Positions 17,422 through 27,257 of a stretch of DNA of 64,000 nucleotides are shown one piece after another. Numbering within the stretch: position 1 is the first letter of the stretch; each line of letters begins with the position of its first letter. Source of the DNA: Thermotoga profunda AZM34c06 (GTDB taxonomy: Bacteria; Thermotogota; Thermotogae; Thermotogales; DSM-5069); NCBI RefSeq assembly GCF_000828675.1, contig NZ_AP014510.1:1507413-1571412 (forward strand). Reading direction: 5' to 3'. Position numbers and translations under genes: made by a program. Below the pieces are notes generated by a model. It searched no databases. It was not told where the DNA came from and worked only from the letters and a program-made list of their open reading frames with translations.

Positions 17422-20400
17422 AATTAGTCAGGTTTCTCAGAGAGACATACGTCGGCGACGAGCATCTAATCATTAATGAAAATGTGTACATGAGACTACG
17501 CGTAATAAAACCTGAAGTAATTGGCAACAAAAAACAAGAACTGACCAATTTATTGGCTTCATTCACGCGCGTAAGACATCCTGGGATTTTGGTACCCGAG
17601 GCTTATGATTTGAGAGATATGCCAAGGATCTATTTTCCATACTTAGAAGGTAAGCCAATCGATCTTCAGAACAAGGTAGAAAAGGAAAATTTCGTGCTCT
17701 TCTTGTTGAATTTGTTGCGTGAACTTGTGCATAGAGGAGTTACAATACCCGTTATCTCGATTGAAGATTTTCTCAAGGCTGAAAATTTCTTCATGCTTCC
17801 ACCATGCTGGGTTAATCCAGATCATCTACCAAAGGGAAACTATACCTTCATAGCACCAGAGTTTGTTAAAAGGCAGAAAATCTCAGTTGCTTCCACTGTT
17901 TATGTGTTTGGAAAACTGATAGATGCTTTGAGTGAAACAAAGGAGATAAGGCAACTCATTTCTATCTTCATCAAAGAAGATCCAAGTGAGAGAAAGACTC
18001 ACTTTCCGGCGGCGGTTTATCTTCTAAGTGAAACAATGTCTCCTGTTGGTCTAATGGGATTGCGCCTCACAACAATTCATAGAGATGAAGAAAACAAGAT
18101 ACTTGATTCCATAAAGAACAATGAAAGGCGCCTGAAAACTGTTTTTGTCTACGGTCCTCAGAGAATTGGAAAGACAACTCTTTTAAGTTCTGTATCTGAT
18201 CAGCTCAGAAATGACGGTTATCCAGTGATCTGGACTACAGATTTGCAAAATTTCATTGTTGGTATACTTCAGTTTGTAGACGATAAGATACTTTCAAATT
18301 TAGATGAAAAGGATAAAGAATGGATCGAAAAAGCAGCATTACTTAACCATATAAATGCTTCAGAAGTTGTTCTCAGAGTTGCCAAGATCATGAACAATTT
18401 ACCTCCTGTCGTAATAATCGTTGATGATGCACATGAAATGGATCTTTCACTCAAAGCAACTATTGAGCAATTGCAAAATTACAATTATTCCTTTGGTCAT
18501 ACCTTGATCTTGGCATCATCTCATAGAGATATTCCTCTTTCCTATGATTTACTTGTTGAACTCGAACCTTTTGATATATCCAAAACAATTGAAATGATAT
18601 CATCTATGTTCATGATGAATAAAGACGAGATTGAAGAATTCAGTAAGTGGATTCACGTGATCAGTCGTGGTTTACCTGGTCGGGTAGTTGAATTAGTTAA
18701 AATCATGCTGAAAAACAACGCACTGCACGTAGAGAAAAATAAGGTCATTGTCAACCAAGAGATCTTAAGTAGAACAGATTTCAAAGAAATATTGCAACTA
18801 TCATTAGAAAAGATGGTCAGATCTGATGTTCATTTAATAGCTGTATTGGGAGAAAGATTTGAAATAAAAGAACTCGAGTATCTCAGTTTGGTGAGTTCGC
18901 AGGATATCTCTAAAATCAATTCAAAATTGGCTGAGCTGATCGAGAATGGCCTGGTGTACTGGGAAGATGGAAAATACAGATTCATAGTTTCTGATGTCTG
19001 GAGGATGTTTTACGAGCAAATAGAAGCTCAAGAGAAGATCAAATTGCACAGTGAATTAGTAAATATGGTCAAAGAGCCTTCAAAGAAAGCTTGGCATTTG
19101 AGAATGCTTGGTAGAGAGAATGCTGCAGTTGTATTATATCTTTTAACCGCGAGAAGAGAACTCGCCAATTACCACGATGTCTCGACTGCCATATCTTTGT
19201 TAGAAGAAGCCGAAAAACTTTTAGAAGGTAGAGAAAGTTATGCTTTCAATAGCTTAAAGTTAAAAGCGCTGCAGATTAAGCAAGACTCCAATGCTTTAGA
19301 GAGATATGCACTTGCCTTGGGTAAGAAATACGATTTTCTCAGATACAGTGCTTTGGTGCATGCATCAAAAATAAGCCTTGCAAAACAAATAGAAGAAACA
19401 GATATTTTTGAATCCAAAGCAGCTTATGGTAGGCTCTCAAAGTTATGTTGTAAAATGAGAAGGATGCTGTTATCGGGGGAAAATCTACCTGAGAGATTAC
19501 TTGGTGAAGTTGAGGTTTTGCTCGCAAGCCTTAGTGATATAAAACTGCATAGGAAGTTGAGATCACAGACTCTGTTGTTAATCACACAGAATATCCATAG
19601 ATCGAGCATAAGCAACTTAGAGCTGTTGAATCAAGCTAAGCAAATTGCCCAAAGTGAAGGTTTCTTAGATCTTTTGGCGCTAATTCTCAATGAACTTGGT
19701 ACGAGACTTGCTGCCAACTCGGAAGCATCGAGGTTATTTGAACATGTCATTGAGATTGCCCACAAAATAGGATCTGACGGATTAGCAATGACCGCATTGT
19801 CCAACATGATTTGGACAAATTTGTACAGGGGTAATGTACATAAAATGTTTCAAGATATTGCAAGATTGAGGCAGTTAACCAGCATAACTGGAAATATTCA
19901 ACTTGAAGCTTACAGTCATTTTGTAGAAGCAAATTTTCATATGTACAATCGTGAATTGGATGAAGCTCTGGAGGATTATTCTCGTGAACTTTCAATAGAA
20001 AAATACCTTGGTATTGAGCAAAGAGCATTGAGAGGAATTGTCTGTGCTTATGCTTTATTTGGAGATGTCGATAGTGCAAGACGAGTGATATTAGAAAATA
20101 TCGAAAACCCCGCTATTAACAACCAGGGTTTTGCGCGTTTCAGAGATTTATTTTTAGCTGAAGACGATGCGAAATTTCTGGAGGCATGGCAGAGATTTCT
20201 CATAAGAGATACTCCATACTGGGCTGAAGAAGCGTGCCAAATATTTGCAGAAAGGTTGATAAAAATCGATAGAGATGGTTTTCTCAAGTTTACGAAACAA
20301 CTCGAAACGAGTGCAATAAAAAGTGGAGCCTTCTTGTCTCTTGCGCAAATCTACGAAGGTTTGGCGATCGCATATAAATCTATCGAAGCTATTCCATTGG

Positions 20401-21473
20401 CAATGAACTACGCAGAAAAGGCAGTTTCGATTTACAGAACCAGATTATTTACAAATGCCGCAGCTTGGCTTGAGAAAAAAATGAATATATCTTCGGAAAT
20501 AAACTTACTCAGACTATTTGATGAGCTGCGTTTGAATTTTGGTGAAACATCCGAACAATCTCTGAAATTAGCTCAAGAACAATTAGAAAAGATCATGAAA
20601 AATTCTGTCTTTGTCCAACATGTCCTTGATATTCTCAAAGTCACTGATCCACAAGATGAGATCCATACAACCATGGAATTCCTTGTTTCAAAAATAATGA
20701 ACCTTCTACCAGTATCATCCGTAGGATTGGTGCTACTCGATCCACGTGGTAAAGTTTTGGAGTATGCGGGTTTCAACATCAAACAAATACCAAAGGAAAT
20801 AAAGGTTTCCTACACACCATTTGAATTATGTAACAAGATAGAGATATATGATGGGTTTACTGTTGTTATGTACGTTGCTAATCAATCGTTACACCTTGAT
20901 GAATTATCAGGTTATGAGCTCACAAAGATGGTCCTGAATCTGCAGGAAGTGATTATTTATGCATTGAAGAACATAATAATTTATCACAGAAGTATCACCG
21001 ATCCTTTGACAGGTTTGCACACACGTTGGTATTTCATAACGAGATTACATGAAGAATTCGAAAGGGTAAGAAGATACGGTGGACACTTTTCAGTGGTGAT
21101 GTGTGATATCGACGATTTCAAGAAGATAAACGACACCTTTGGGCACAGAATCGGTGATGAAGTATTGAAATTCATTGCCTCAGTACTAAGAAGCAGTACG
21201 AGGGCAAGTGACATTGTTGGGAGATATGGCGGAGAAGAATTCATACTGATACTTCCAAATACAAACCAAGAAAATGCCGCTAAGGTCGCAGAAAAGATTC
21301 TATACCAGATCATAGAAACAAATCCATTTGATTTTCGGGTAACGATGAGTTTTGGTGTCTCTGGTTACCCAGAACATGTGGTATTTGAAGCAGAAGATCT
21401 AATAGCCTTGGCTGATAAGGCTACATATGCATCAAAGGAAAGGGGTAAAGCCTGTGTCACAATCTACCAGTGA
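17418..21473 (+). CDS. Giant signalling protein: pseudokinase-like head, STAND-type ATPase, repeat region, GAF-like, GGDEF
   Basis: From GTG 17418 (GGGGGG 6 nt upstream, overlapping the nrnA stop) the protein has 1351 residues. Residues 1-210 look like a degenerate Ser/Thr kinase: VRHPGILVPE, IAPEF at about 145 (APE motif) and VYVFGKLIDAL, but no catalytic HRD or DFG. An AAA/STAND ATPase follows, with P-loop GPQRIGKTTL at about 246 and VVIIVDDAHEMD at about 331. A long helical TPR-like region spans about 600-1040, then a GAF-like domain (about 1060-1180). The C-terminal GGDEF domain has an intact GGEEF at about 1270 and a product-inhibition site RASD five residues before it, so diguanylate cyclase activity is expected. 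The input signal is unknown. No membrane segment is visible. Confidence 0.85.
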   Translation: MKLVRFLRETYVGDEHLIINENVYMRLRVIKPEVIGNKKQELTNLLASFTRVRHPGILVPEAYDLRDMPRIYFPYLEGKPIDLQNKVEKENFVLFLLNLLRELVHRGVTIPVISIEDFLKAENFFMLPPCWVNPDHLPKGNYTFIAPEFVKRQKISVASTVYVFGKLIDALSETKEIRQLISIFIKEDPSERKTHFPAAVYLLSETMSPVGLMGLRLTTIHRDEENKILDSIKNNERRLKTVFVYGPQRIGKTTLLSSVSDQLRNDGYPVIWTTDLQNFIVGILQFVDDKILSNLDEKDKEWIEKAALLNHINASEVVLRVAKIMNNLPPVVIIVDDAHEMDLSLKATIEQLQNYNYSFGHTLILASSHRDIPLSYDLLVELEPFDISKTIEMISSMFMMNKDEIEEFSKWIHVISRGLPGRVVELVKIMLKNNALHVEKNKVIVNQEILSRTDFKEILQLSLEKMVRSDVHLIAVLGERFEIKELEYLSLVSSQDISKINSKLAELIENGLVYWEDGKYRFIVSDVWRMFYEQIEAQEKIKLHSELVNMVKEPSKKAWHLRMLGRENAAVVLYLLTARRELANYHDVSTAISLLEEAEKLLEGRESYAFNSLKLKALQIKQDSNALERYALALGKKYDFLRYSALVHASKISLAKQIEETDIFESKAAYGRLSKLCCKMRRMLLSGENLPERLLGEVEVLLASLSDIKLHRKLRSQTLLLITQNIHRSSISNLELLNQAKQIAQSEGFLDLLALILNELGTRLAANSEASRLFEHVIEIAHKIGSDGLAMTALSNMIWTNLYRGNVHKMFQDIARLRQLTSITGNIQLEAYSHFVEANFHMYNRELDEALEDYSRELSIEKYLGIEQRALRGIVCAYALFGDVDSARRVILENIENPAINNQGFARFRDLFLAEDDAKFLEAWQRFLIRDTPYWAEEACQIFAERLIKIDRDGFLKFTKQLETSAIKSGAFLSLAQIYEGLAIAYKSIEAIPLAMNYAEKAVSIYRTRLFTNAAAWLEKKMNISSEINLLRLFDELRLNFGETSEQSLKLAQEQLEKIMKNSVFVQHVLDILKVTDPQDEIHTTMEFLVSKIMNLLPVSSVGLVLLDPRGKVLEYAGFNIKQIPKEIKVSYTPFELCNKIEIYDGFTVVMYVANQSLHLDELSGYELTKMVLNLQEVIIYALKNIIIYHRSITDPLTGLHTRWYFITRLHEEFERVRRYGGHFSVVMCDIDDFKKINDTFGHRIGDEVLKFIASVLRSSTRASDIVGRYGGEEFILILPNTNQENAAKVAEKILYQIIETNPFDFRVTMSFGVSGYPEHVVFEAEDLIALADKATYASKERGKACVTIYQ

Positions 21474-23610
21474 TCTTAGAGAAAGGATAGAACGAATCCT
21501 TGTTGACAATATGAAATTGACATTGAAGGAATTCCTCAAGGTTCTTGGGGTGAAGAATAAAAACCAAAGGAAGGAAGTCAAGGCTGTATTGAACGAACTT
21601 GTCAAAAATGGAACGCTCATTAGAGATGGAAGAGGTCGATATCGCAGGATCGGCGAAGATTTGATCGTCGGCACAATTGAATTCACACGCCGAGGTAACA
21701 TGGCGTTTGTCATAGCACAAGACGGTAAAGAAATAGCTGTACCTCTCGATAACACGAATGGCGCTATCCATGGTGACAAGGTTTTGATTGAAATAATAGG
21801 TAAGTGGAGAAATTTACCGATGGGTAGGGTATTGAGAATTTTAGAACGCGGTAAGGATAAGATAATCGGAGTTCTCCAGCTTAAGAGGTCTTTTTCTTAT
21901 GTGATACCAGATGATTCAAAGATTGTTTATGATTTTTTTGTACCATTGGAATATATGCATGGTGCTAAGCCTGGGCAGAAGGTCATAGCCAAGATCACAA
22001 AATGGCCATCACATGGTAGATATCCTGAAGCCGAAATCATAAATGTACTCGGTGACGTAGATGATCCCAAGGTTGATATCCCAAGTGTAATAGCCAAACA
22101 TGGTTTGAGAGAAGAATTCCCGCCAGAGGTAATGGATGAAATAAGAAAACTACCCAACGAGGTTCTCGACGAAGAAAAAAAGGATAGAAAGGATTTTACA
22201 GACCAAATCGTCTTCACCATAGATGGTGAAGATGCAAAAGATTTCGATGACGCAGTTTCAATAAGAAAACTTTCTAAAAACAAATATCTTCTGTCGGTGC
22301 ACATTGCTGATGTTTCTCATTACGTAAAGGAAGGTTCTGCAATCGACAAAGAGGCATTTTCAAGAGGTACAAGTGTTTATTTACTTGACAAAGTCATACC
22401 GATGTTACCCTTCAAATTGTCAAACAATTTGTGCAGCCTGGTTGAAGGAAAAGACAGACTCACATTCACAGTCCAAATGACATTAGACTGTGAAGGCAAC
22501 ACTCTGAGCTATGAAATATCACCGAGTGTAATAAGGAGTAAGAAGCGTTTGACATACACCATCGTAAACAGGTATTTTCTGGGCGATCCGGCAGCTCAAA
22601 AACAGTTGGGTAAGAAGATCTGTCATTCGCTTGATTTGATGCGCGAACTGTCGAAAATTCTCAGAGAGAGCAGAAGACGTAGGGGTGCAATTCTCGATGT
22701 CGAAGGTGGTGAAGTCGATGTAATAACGGACGAGAAAGGTTATGTTGTTGATATATTACCTCGCAAAAGGGGCGAAGCAGAGATCTTGATAGAAGAATTC
22801 ATGATAAAAGCCAATGAAACTGTAGCAGAGGTCTTTCACAACGCTGGGTTACCTTTTGTTTATAGAATACACGAACAACCAGATCCAGAGGTTTTGATTC
22901 AGTTGCGAGAATATGTGGAAGCACTGGGGTTGAAGATAAAATTTCCCAAGACAGTTCATTCGAGTGTTCTTCAAAAAATACTGGAGGCCGTCAAAGATCA
23001 TCCACTCAGATCAAGTGTCGAAAAGCTTTTAGTTCGCTCGATGAAACGCGCAATTTATTCTGCTTTCAATGTTGGGCATTTTGGTTTGGCATCTTTCGCA
23101 TATACTCACTTCACATCACCAATCAGAAGATATCCCGATCTCGTAGTGCATCGACTCTTGAAATTGTATTTAGAACAAGGTGGTAAATTCACATCGAAGC
23201 AAATAGAGGTATATTCACAGTTACTTCCAAAGATCGCGGAACATTGTAGTAAAAAAGAGAGAACAGCCGATGAAGCCGAATGGGATTTAATAAGTATAAA
23301 AAAAGTTGAGTACATAAGCAGATATATGGGAAAGACATTCGATGTAGTTGTGACCAATGTAACGAGGTTTGGTTTATTTGTTGAAATTCCAGACAAATTA
23401 ATCTCTGGTTTGATTCATATATCAACCCTGGATGATTACTACAACTACGATGAAAAAAAGAATATCTTGATTGGTGAGAGAACAGGGCGAATGTTCAAGA
23501 TTGGTGATTTGTTAAAGGCAAAAGTTGTCAATGCCAATAAAATTTCAGGCGAGATAGATTTTGAACTTGTGGAGGAAGAAGAAAATGTGGGTAAGAGAAT
23601 TTCAAGGTAA
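21454..23610 (+). CDS. rnr: Ribonuclease R (RNase II family)
   Basis: The 718-residue 3'-5' exoribonuclease has an N-terminal winged helix (LTLKEFLKVLGV...GRGRYR), cold-shock-like OB folds, the RNB catalytic domain with GEDAKDFDDAVS (metal-binding Asp cluster), HFTSPIRRYPDLVVHR, and a C-terminal S1 domain (VVVTNVTRFGLFVEIPDKLISGLIHIS). It degrades structured RNA. GTG at 21454 has AAGGGGT upstream and overlaps the GGDEF gene by 20 nt, which indicates translational coupling. The ATG at 21427 lies before that ribosome site. Confidence 0.95.
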   Translation: MSQSTSDLRERIERILVDNMKLTLKEFLKVLGVKNKNQRKEVKAVLNELVKNGTLIRDGRGRYRRIGEDLIVGTIEFTRRGNMAFVIAQDGKEIAVPLDNTNGAIHGDKVLIEIIGKWRNLPMGRVLRILERGKDKIIGVLQLKRSFSYVIPDDSKIVYDFFVPLEYMHGAKPGQKVIAKITKWPSHGRYPEAEIINVLGDVDDPKVDIPSVIAKHGLREEFPPEVMDEIRKLPNEVLDEEKKDRKDFTDQIVFTIDGEDAKDFDDAVSIRKLSKNKYLLSVHIADVSHYVKEGSAIDKEAFSRGTSVYLLDKVIPMLPFKLSNNLCSLVEGKDRLTFTVQMTLDCEGNTLSYEISPSVIRSKKRLTYTIVNRYFLGDPAAQKQLGKKICHSLDLMRELSKILRESRRRRGAILDVEGGEVDVITDEKGYVVDILPRKRGEAEILIEEFMIKANETVAEVFHNAGLPFVYRIHEQPDPEVLIQLREYVEALGLKIKFPKTVHSSVLQKILEAVKDHPLRSSVEKLLVRSMKRAIYSAFNVGHFGLASFAYTHFTSPIRRYPDLVVHRLLKLYLEQGGKFTSKQIEVYSQLLPKIAEHCSKKERTADEAEWDLISIKKVEYISRYMGKTFDVVVTNVTRFGLFVEIPDKLISGLIHISTLDDYYNYDEKKNILIGERTGRMFKIGDLLKAKVVNANKISGEIDFELVEEEENVGKRISR

Positions 23611-24337
23611 AAAAGGTTTTGTAATACTCGTTCATGGGTTGGGAGAACATTCAAAAAGGTATAATTGGCTCTTGGATCTACTTCGAAAAGAAAATTACGG
23701 TTTGATAATCTTTGATTTACCTGGTCACGGTGAGAGTCCAGGAAAAAGAGGTCATGCATCTTTCAATGAGATCTTTGATTTTCTCGACAGATTAGTTGAT
23801 TCACACCCTAATTCCTTCTTGATGGGACATAGTTTAGGTGGCTTGATTGCAACAAGGTATGCTGAACTCGGAAAAACTTTACGTGGATTGATCGTCACCT
23901 CACCGGCACTGAAGCTTTCCAAAGACAACTTCCTTTTGAGATCTACCGCAGTGTTTTTTTCATTCATCATGCCAAAATTGAGTTTTGACAATGGGATAGA
24001 TCCAAACAACCTTTCACCTAATAAAGAAGCTGTGAAAAAGTATGTAGAAGATCCACTCGTTCACAAAAAGATAAGTGCTAAACTCGCCCATGACATGTTT
24101 GTCAATTCGAAAATCACTTTGAAAGAAGCCAAAAAAATATCTGTCCCATGTTTTATAGCAGTCGGAGAAAAAGACAAAATCACACTTCCAGATGGTGCAA
24201 AGCAACTTTTCGATTCAATCAATTCATCAGACAAGACATTTAAAGTATATCAAAACGGATTTCATGAACTGTTTGAAGATGAAAAAAACGCACCTATTTT
24301 CATGAGCGACCTGATTGATTGGCTAAACAAGCATTGA
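23585..24337 (+). CDS. Alpha/beta hydrolase, monoacylglycerol-lipase-like
   Basis: The 250-residue hydrolase shows HGLGEHSKRYNW (oxyanion region typical of monoglyceride lipase-like Hydrolase_4 proteins), the nucleophile elbow GHSLGG, the acid in GEKDKITLP and the catalytic His in NGFHELFED. It probably hydrolyses small esters such as lysolipids or monoacylglycerols; the substrate is inferred. ATG 23585 follows GGAGG and lies inside the end of rnr. Its TGA is directly followed by the reversed stop of the convergent gene, with no gap. Confidence 0.88.
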   Translation: MWVREFQGKKGFVILVHGLGEHSKRYNWLLDLLRKENYGLIIFDLPGHGESPGKRGHASFNEIFDFLDRLVDSHPNSFLMGHSLGGLIATRYAELGKTLRGLIVTSPALKLSKDNFLLRSTAVFFSFIMPKLSFDNGIDPNNLSPNKEAVKKYVEDPLVHKKISAKLAHDMFVNSKITLKEAKKISVPCFIAVGEKDKITLPDGAKQLFDSINSSDKTFKVYQNGFHELFEDEKNAPIFMSDLIDWLNKH

Positions 24338-25156
24338 TCATTCTCCACCTGCTGCTTCTATACCTTCTTTCAAAACATAGACCTTGTTTGAAGATGGCAA
24401 TAAAGCAAGAGGATTAACAGTACTATCGTTCACAAGCACTTCAAAATGAAGGTGAGGTCCTGTACTCACACCTGTACTACCTACTCTACCAAGCAGAGTG
24501 CCCCTTTCCACTTTCTGGCCAACATAAACAGTTATCTTTGAGAGATGGCCATACCTTATTGTGTTATTAGATGATTTTACCTCGACCATCAAACCATAAC
24601 CGGATTTCTCCCCTGCAAAAGATACAACACCTGAGGTAGATGAGAAAATAGGTGTTCCTTCGGGTGCAGCTATATCCAATCCCGAATGGAATGACATCTG
24701 CTTATTCACCGGATGAACACGCCAACCATATGGAGAGGAGATTACACCGTAGATAGGCCATATATAACCTTTCTCAGTATTAAAAGCCTTTCCGATGCTT
24801 TTCTGAGGTATGAACAATCTTTGACCGGGTTTTATAAAATCAGAACTCAACTCATTGGCCAACATAATGTCACTGACTGTCGTGAAGAACATGCGCGCAA
24901 TTGTGTAGAGACTGTCACCTTGTTTTACATTGTAGATGAAACCTTCTGGCTGAGGAATTGTGATCTGTTGACCTGGTTTCAACTTCAGTGGATTTGACAG
25001 ATTATTCCAATCGAGAATTGTCGAGGCGGAAACTTTGAATTTTTTAGCGATGTCGTACAAGTTATCACCTGATTGAATCACATAAGTTACTGTCAGATAC
25101 CCCCCAAAAATCACCACGGACACCAAAAGAGAAAACAGGATAAAAAGTTTTTTCAC
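24338..25156 (-). CDS. LysM and M23-peptidase cell-wall protein
   Basis: The 272-residue protein has a signal peptide, two LysM repeats (TYVIQSGDNLYDIAKKFKV and YNVKQGDSLYTIARMFF) and a C-terminal M23 (LytM-like) domain with HSGLDIAAPEGTPIFS and HLHFEVLVN. Metal ligands appear intact: the first His in FHSGLD and Asp in the same block, and HLH. It should bind peptidoglycan and cut its peptide bridges. GTG 25156 has GGGGAG 6 nt upstream; the ATG at 25162 touches that site. It is the last gene of the cheB operon. Confidence 0.9.
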   Translation of the reverse strand: MKKLFILFSLLVSVVIFGGYLTVTYVIQSGDNLYDIAKKFKVSASTILDWNNLSNPLKLKPGQQITIPQPEGFIYNVKQGDSLYTIARMFFTTVSDIMLANELSSDFIKPGQRLFIPQKSIGKAFNTEKGYIWPIYGVISSPYGWRVHPVNKQMSFHSGLDIAAPEGTPIFSSTSGVVSFAGEKSGYGLMVEVKSSNNTIRYGHLSKITVYVGQKVERGTLLGRVGSTGVSTGPHLHFEVLVNDSTVNPLALLPSSNKVYVLKEGIEAAGGE

Positions 25157-25176
25157 CCTCATCTCCCCTTTTTGTT

Positions 25177-26217
25177 CTAAATAATCTCCACAAGTTTTTC
25201 TGGTATTTTATGAGCAGGTAAAACAAAATCGGCATATCCTTCTTCTACAACTGCCTTTGGCATACCGTACACAACACATGTTGACTCATCTTCGGCTATA
25301 ATTTTACCAGAATAATATTTTACTTTAAAAGCACCTTTTGCACCATCTCTACCCATTCCTGTGAGAATAACACCTATGGTGTTATTTTTGTAAATTTCTG
25401 CAACTTTCATAAGAGTAAAATCCACAGCGGGTCTGACGTTGTTTATCTTCTCAGATTGATCTAAGAAAATTTTCACCGTACCACCTTCGGTTTTAACCCC
25501 CATGTGATAGTCACCGGGCGCAACATAGACAACACCTTTTTTGACAACCTCGGAGTCTTCAGCTTCTTTGACTTGAAGGTTTGAAAGAGAATTAAGGCGC
25601 ATTGCGAGCGATTTTGTAAACATGGGTGGCATGTGTTGAACTAAAAAAACAGGCGCTGGGAAATCTTTTGGCAGCGCCGGGATTATTTGGTCAAGGGATC
25701 TTGGACCACCCGTTGACGCTCCTATCACAACTGCTTTTTCAAAGGCGGAAACTCTTTTTGGATTCATCGTAACCTTAGAAAAAGATGGTTTTGAAAGTAG
25801 TTTAGTTGGGTCTATAGAAATAGAGGCTCTTATTTTCTGGGCAAGAACATCTGCAACTTCTCTGAAACTCAAAGAGGTGGAACCAGAAGGCTTTGTTAAA
25901 AAGTCAACAGCACCTATCGAAAGTGCTGTGATTGTGATATCTGCACCTTCTTCTGTCAAACTGCTCACCATGATGACGCGTGTAGGACATTTGGACATGA
26001 TATTTTTCAAAGCCTCTATACCGTTCATTCTGGGCATTTCTACATCAAGGGTGACGACATCTGGCTTCTTTTGTCTTATAATCTCAAGTGCCTCCAGACC
26101 ATCCTTCGCTATACCAACCACTTGCATATCTGGTTGACTATCGATGATGTCCTTAAGAACCATTCTCATAAAAGCTGAATCATCGACAATTACCACATTA
26201 ATCTTTGTTCCTACCAC
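25177..26217 (-). CDS. cheB: Chemotaxis protein-glutamate methylesterase CheB
   Basis: CheB removes methyl groups from chemoreceptors when phosphorylated by CheA. The receiver domain has VVIVDDSAFMR, the phosphorylated Asp in VTLDVEMPRMNG and VMVSSL. The methylesterase domain has the catalytic Ser in VIGASTGGPRSL, His in VQHMPPMFTKSLA, and Asp in GMGRDGAKG. No other che gene is nearby. The start GTG 26217 lies within the end of dgkA and lacks a strong ribosome site. Confidence 0.95.
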   Translation of the reverse strand: MVGTKINVVIVDDSAFMRMVLKDIIDSQPDMQVVGIAKDGLEALEIIRQKKPDVVTLDVEMPRMNGIEALKNIMSKCPTRVIMVSSLTEEGADITITALSIGAVDFLTKPSGSTSLSFREVADVLAQKIRASISIDPTKLLSKPSFSKVTMNPKRVSAFEKAVVIGASTGGPRSLDQIIPALPKDFPAPVFLVQHMPPMFTKSLAMRLNSLSNLQVKEAEDSEVVKKGVVYVAPGDYHMGVKTEGGTVKIFLDQSEKINNVRPAVDFTLMKVAEIYKNNTIGVILTGMGRDGAKGAFKVKYYSGKIIAEDESTCVVYGMPKAVVEEGYADFVLPAHKIPEKLVEII

Positions 26218-26716
26218 GCTTCTTCAACCCTCCAACGATAACAACAAGTGGAAAGAAAACGACATATAACAACGCAAACAATCTGCCCAAATCCGATTTC
26301 CAATGAAACAGAGCTCTCCCAAGGACAATAAAACCAACAACTACTGCAAATAAAGAATACCACAAAACCACTCCGGCTGCAACATCCTTGACGAATTTGA
26401 TGCGTGGATCGTGATTTTTGCTGTAAACATCCATTATACCTTCCACCATGGTATTAATTAACTCCATACCAATCACCGAAAAGACGGCAAATGCAAGCCA
26501 GAGCATTTCGCCATTGGAGATGTCAAGAAAATAAGAACTAACCAAAACCAGAGTTCCTATGAAAAAATGTATTTTCAAATTCTTCTCGCGCCTTATGGCT
26601 TCTAACAGACCAAGAACTGCATTTCCAAATGATTTAAAAATATTACTCGAAACCGATTGTTCTAACCTTCTGTTCACTCTTGAGTTTGAATTCTTTGTCA
26701 GTTGTCTGGTAGCCAT
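26198..26716 (-). CDS. DgkA-type diacylglycerol/undecaprenol kinase
   Basis: The 172-residue membrane protein has three TM helices and the DgkA core GMELINTMVEGIMDVYSKNHDPRIKFVKDVAAGVVL. Family members in most non-proteobacteria phosphorylate undecaprenol rather than diacylglycerol. It carries about 40 extra basic residues at the N-terminus and a longer C-terminal tail than usual. ATG 26716 has a good GAGGCGAT site and overlaps the upstream gene by 74 nt, which is long for this genome; no later in-frame start has a ribosome site. Confidence 0.88.
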   Translation of the reverse strand: MATRQLTKNSNSRVNRRLEQSVSSNIFKSFGNAVLGLLEAIRREKNLKIHFFIGTLVLVSSYFLDISNGEMLWLAFAVFSVIGMELINTMVEGIMDVYSKNHDPRIKFVKDVAAGVVLWYSLFAVVVGFIVLGRALFHWKSDLGRLFALLYVVFFPLVVIVGGLKKRGRNKD

Positions 26717-27242
26717 AATTTATCGCCTCTATGTTCAATTTTGTATACTTTTCAGAAATTAATTCATGAACAGATTTTATCAAGGAATCGATTGTAACAA
26801 TCTGTGTCGATTTTACTAAAGCTCCTAAACCTATCATGTTACTCACCATAGGTGTGCCGAATTTCTCAATTGCCAATTTTTCAAGTGGAATCATGAGGAC
26901 CTTTCTTGTTCTATGAAAACTCTGTGGAAGCGTTTCGACAAACGTCGAGTCCATTAAAATTACACCATTAGGCCTCAACAGTTTTTGGTACGCCTTTAAC
27001 GCATCAAGATGCATTATGTACATGACATCAAATTGAGAAGCTTCGGGAAAGTCTATCCAATCATCACAAATTATGATGTCGCAATGACTTATTCCTCCTC
27101 TGACTTGGGCACCATAAAGCTGAGTTTGAACAACATGCTTTCCATCAAAAACCGCTGCTTGCGCAAGTAATTTTCCGGCAAGTATATTCCCTTGACCACC
27201 AATTCCTGCCACTCTCACACTCAAAGGTTCACGGATGTTCAA
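26643..27242 (-). CDS. 2-oxoacid:ferredoxin oxidoreductase, gamma subunit
   Basis: The 199-residue protein has the gamma-subunit signature VRVAGIGGQGNILAGKLLAQAA and the segment QTQLYGAQVRGGISHCDIII. It belongs to the 2-oxoglutarate/2-oxoacid group (KorC-like) by its company with a KorB-like beta subunit. Such enzymes decarboxylate 2-oxoacids to acyl-CoA while reducing ferredoxin. TTG at 27242 has GGAGGTG exactly 6 nt upstream. The alpha subunit is not in this window. Confidence 0.88.
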   Translation of the reverse strand: MNIREPLSVRVAGIGGQGNILAGKLLAQAAVFDGKHVVQTQLYGAQVRGGISHCDIIICDDWIDFPEASQFDVMYIMHLDALKAYQKLLRPNGVILMDSTFVETLPQSFHRTRKVLMIPLEKLAIEKFGTPMVSNMIGLGALVKSTQIVTIDSLIKSVHELISEKYTKLNIEAINYGYQTTDKEFKLKSEQKVRTIGFE

Positions 27243-27257
27243 GTACAACACCTCCTT

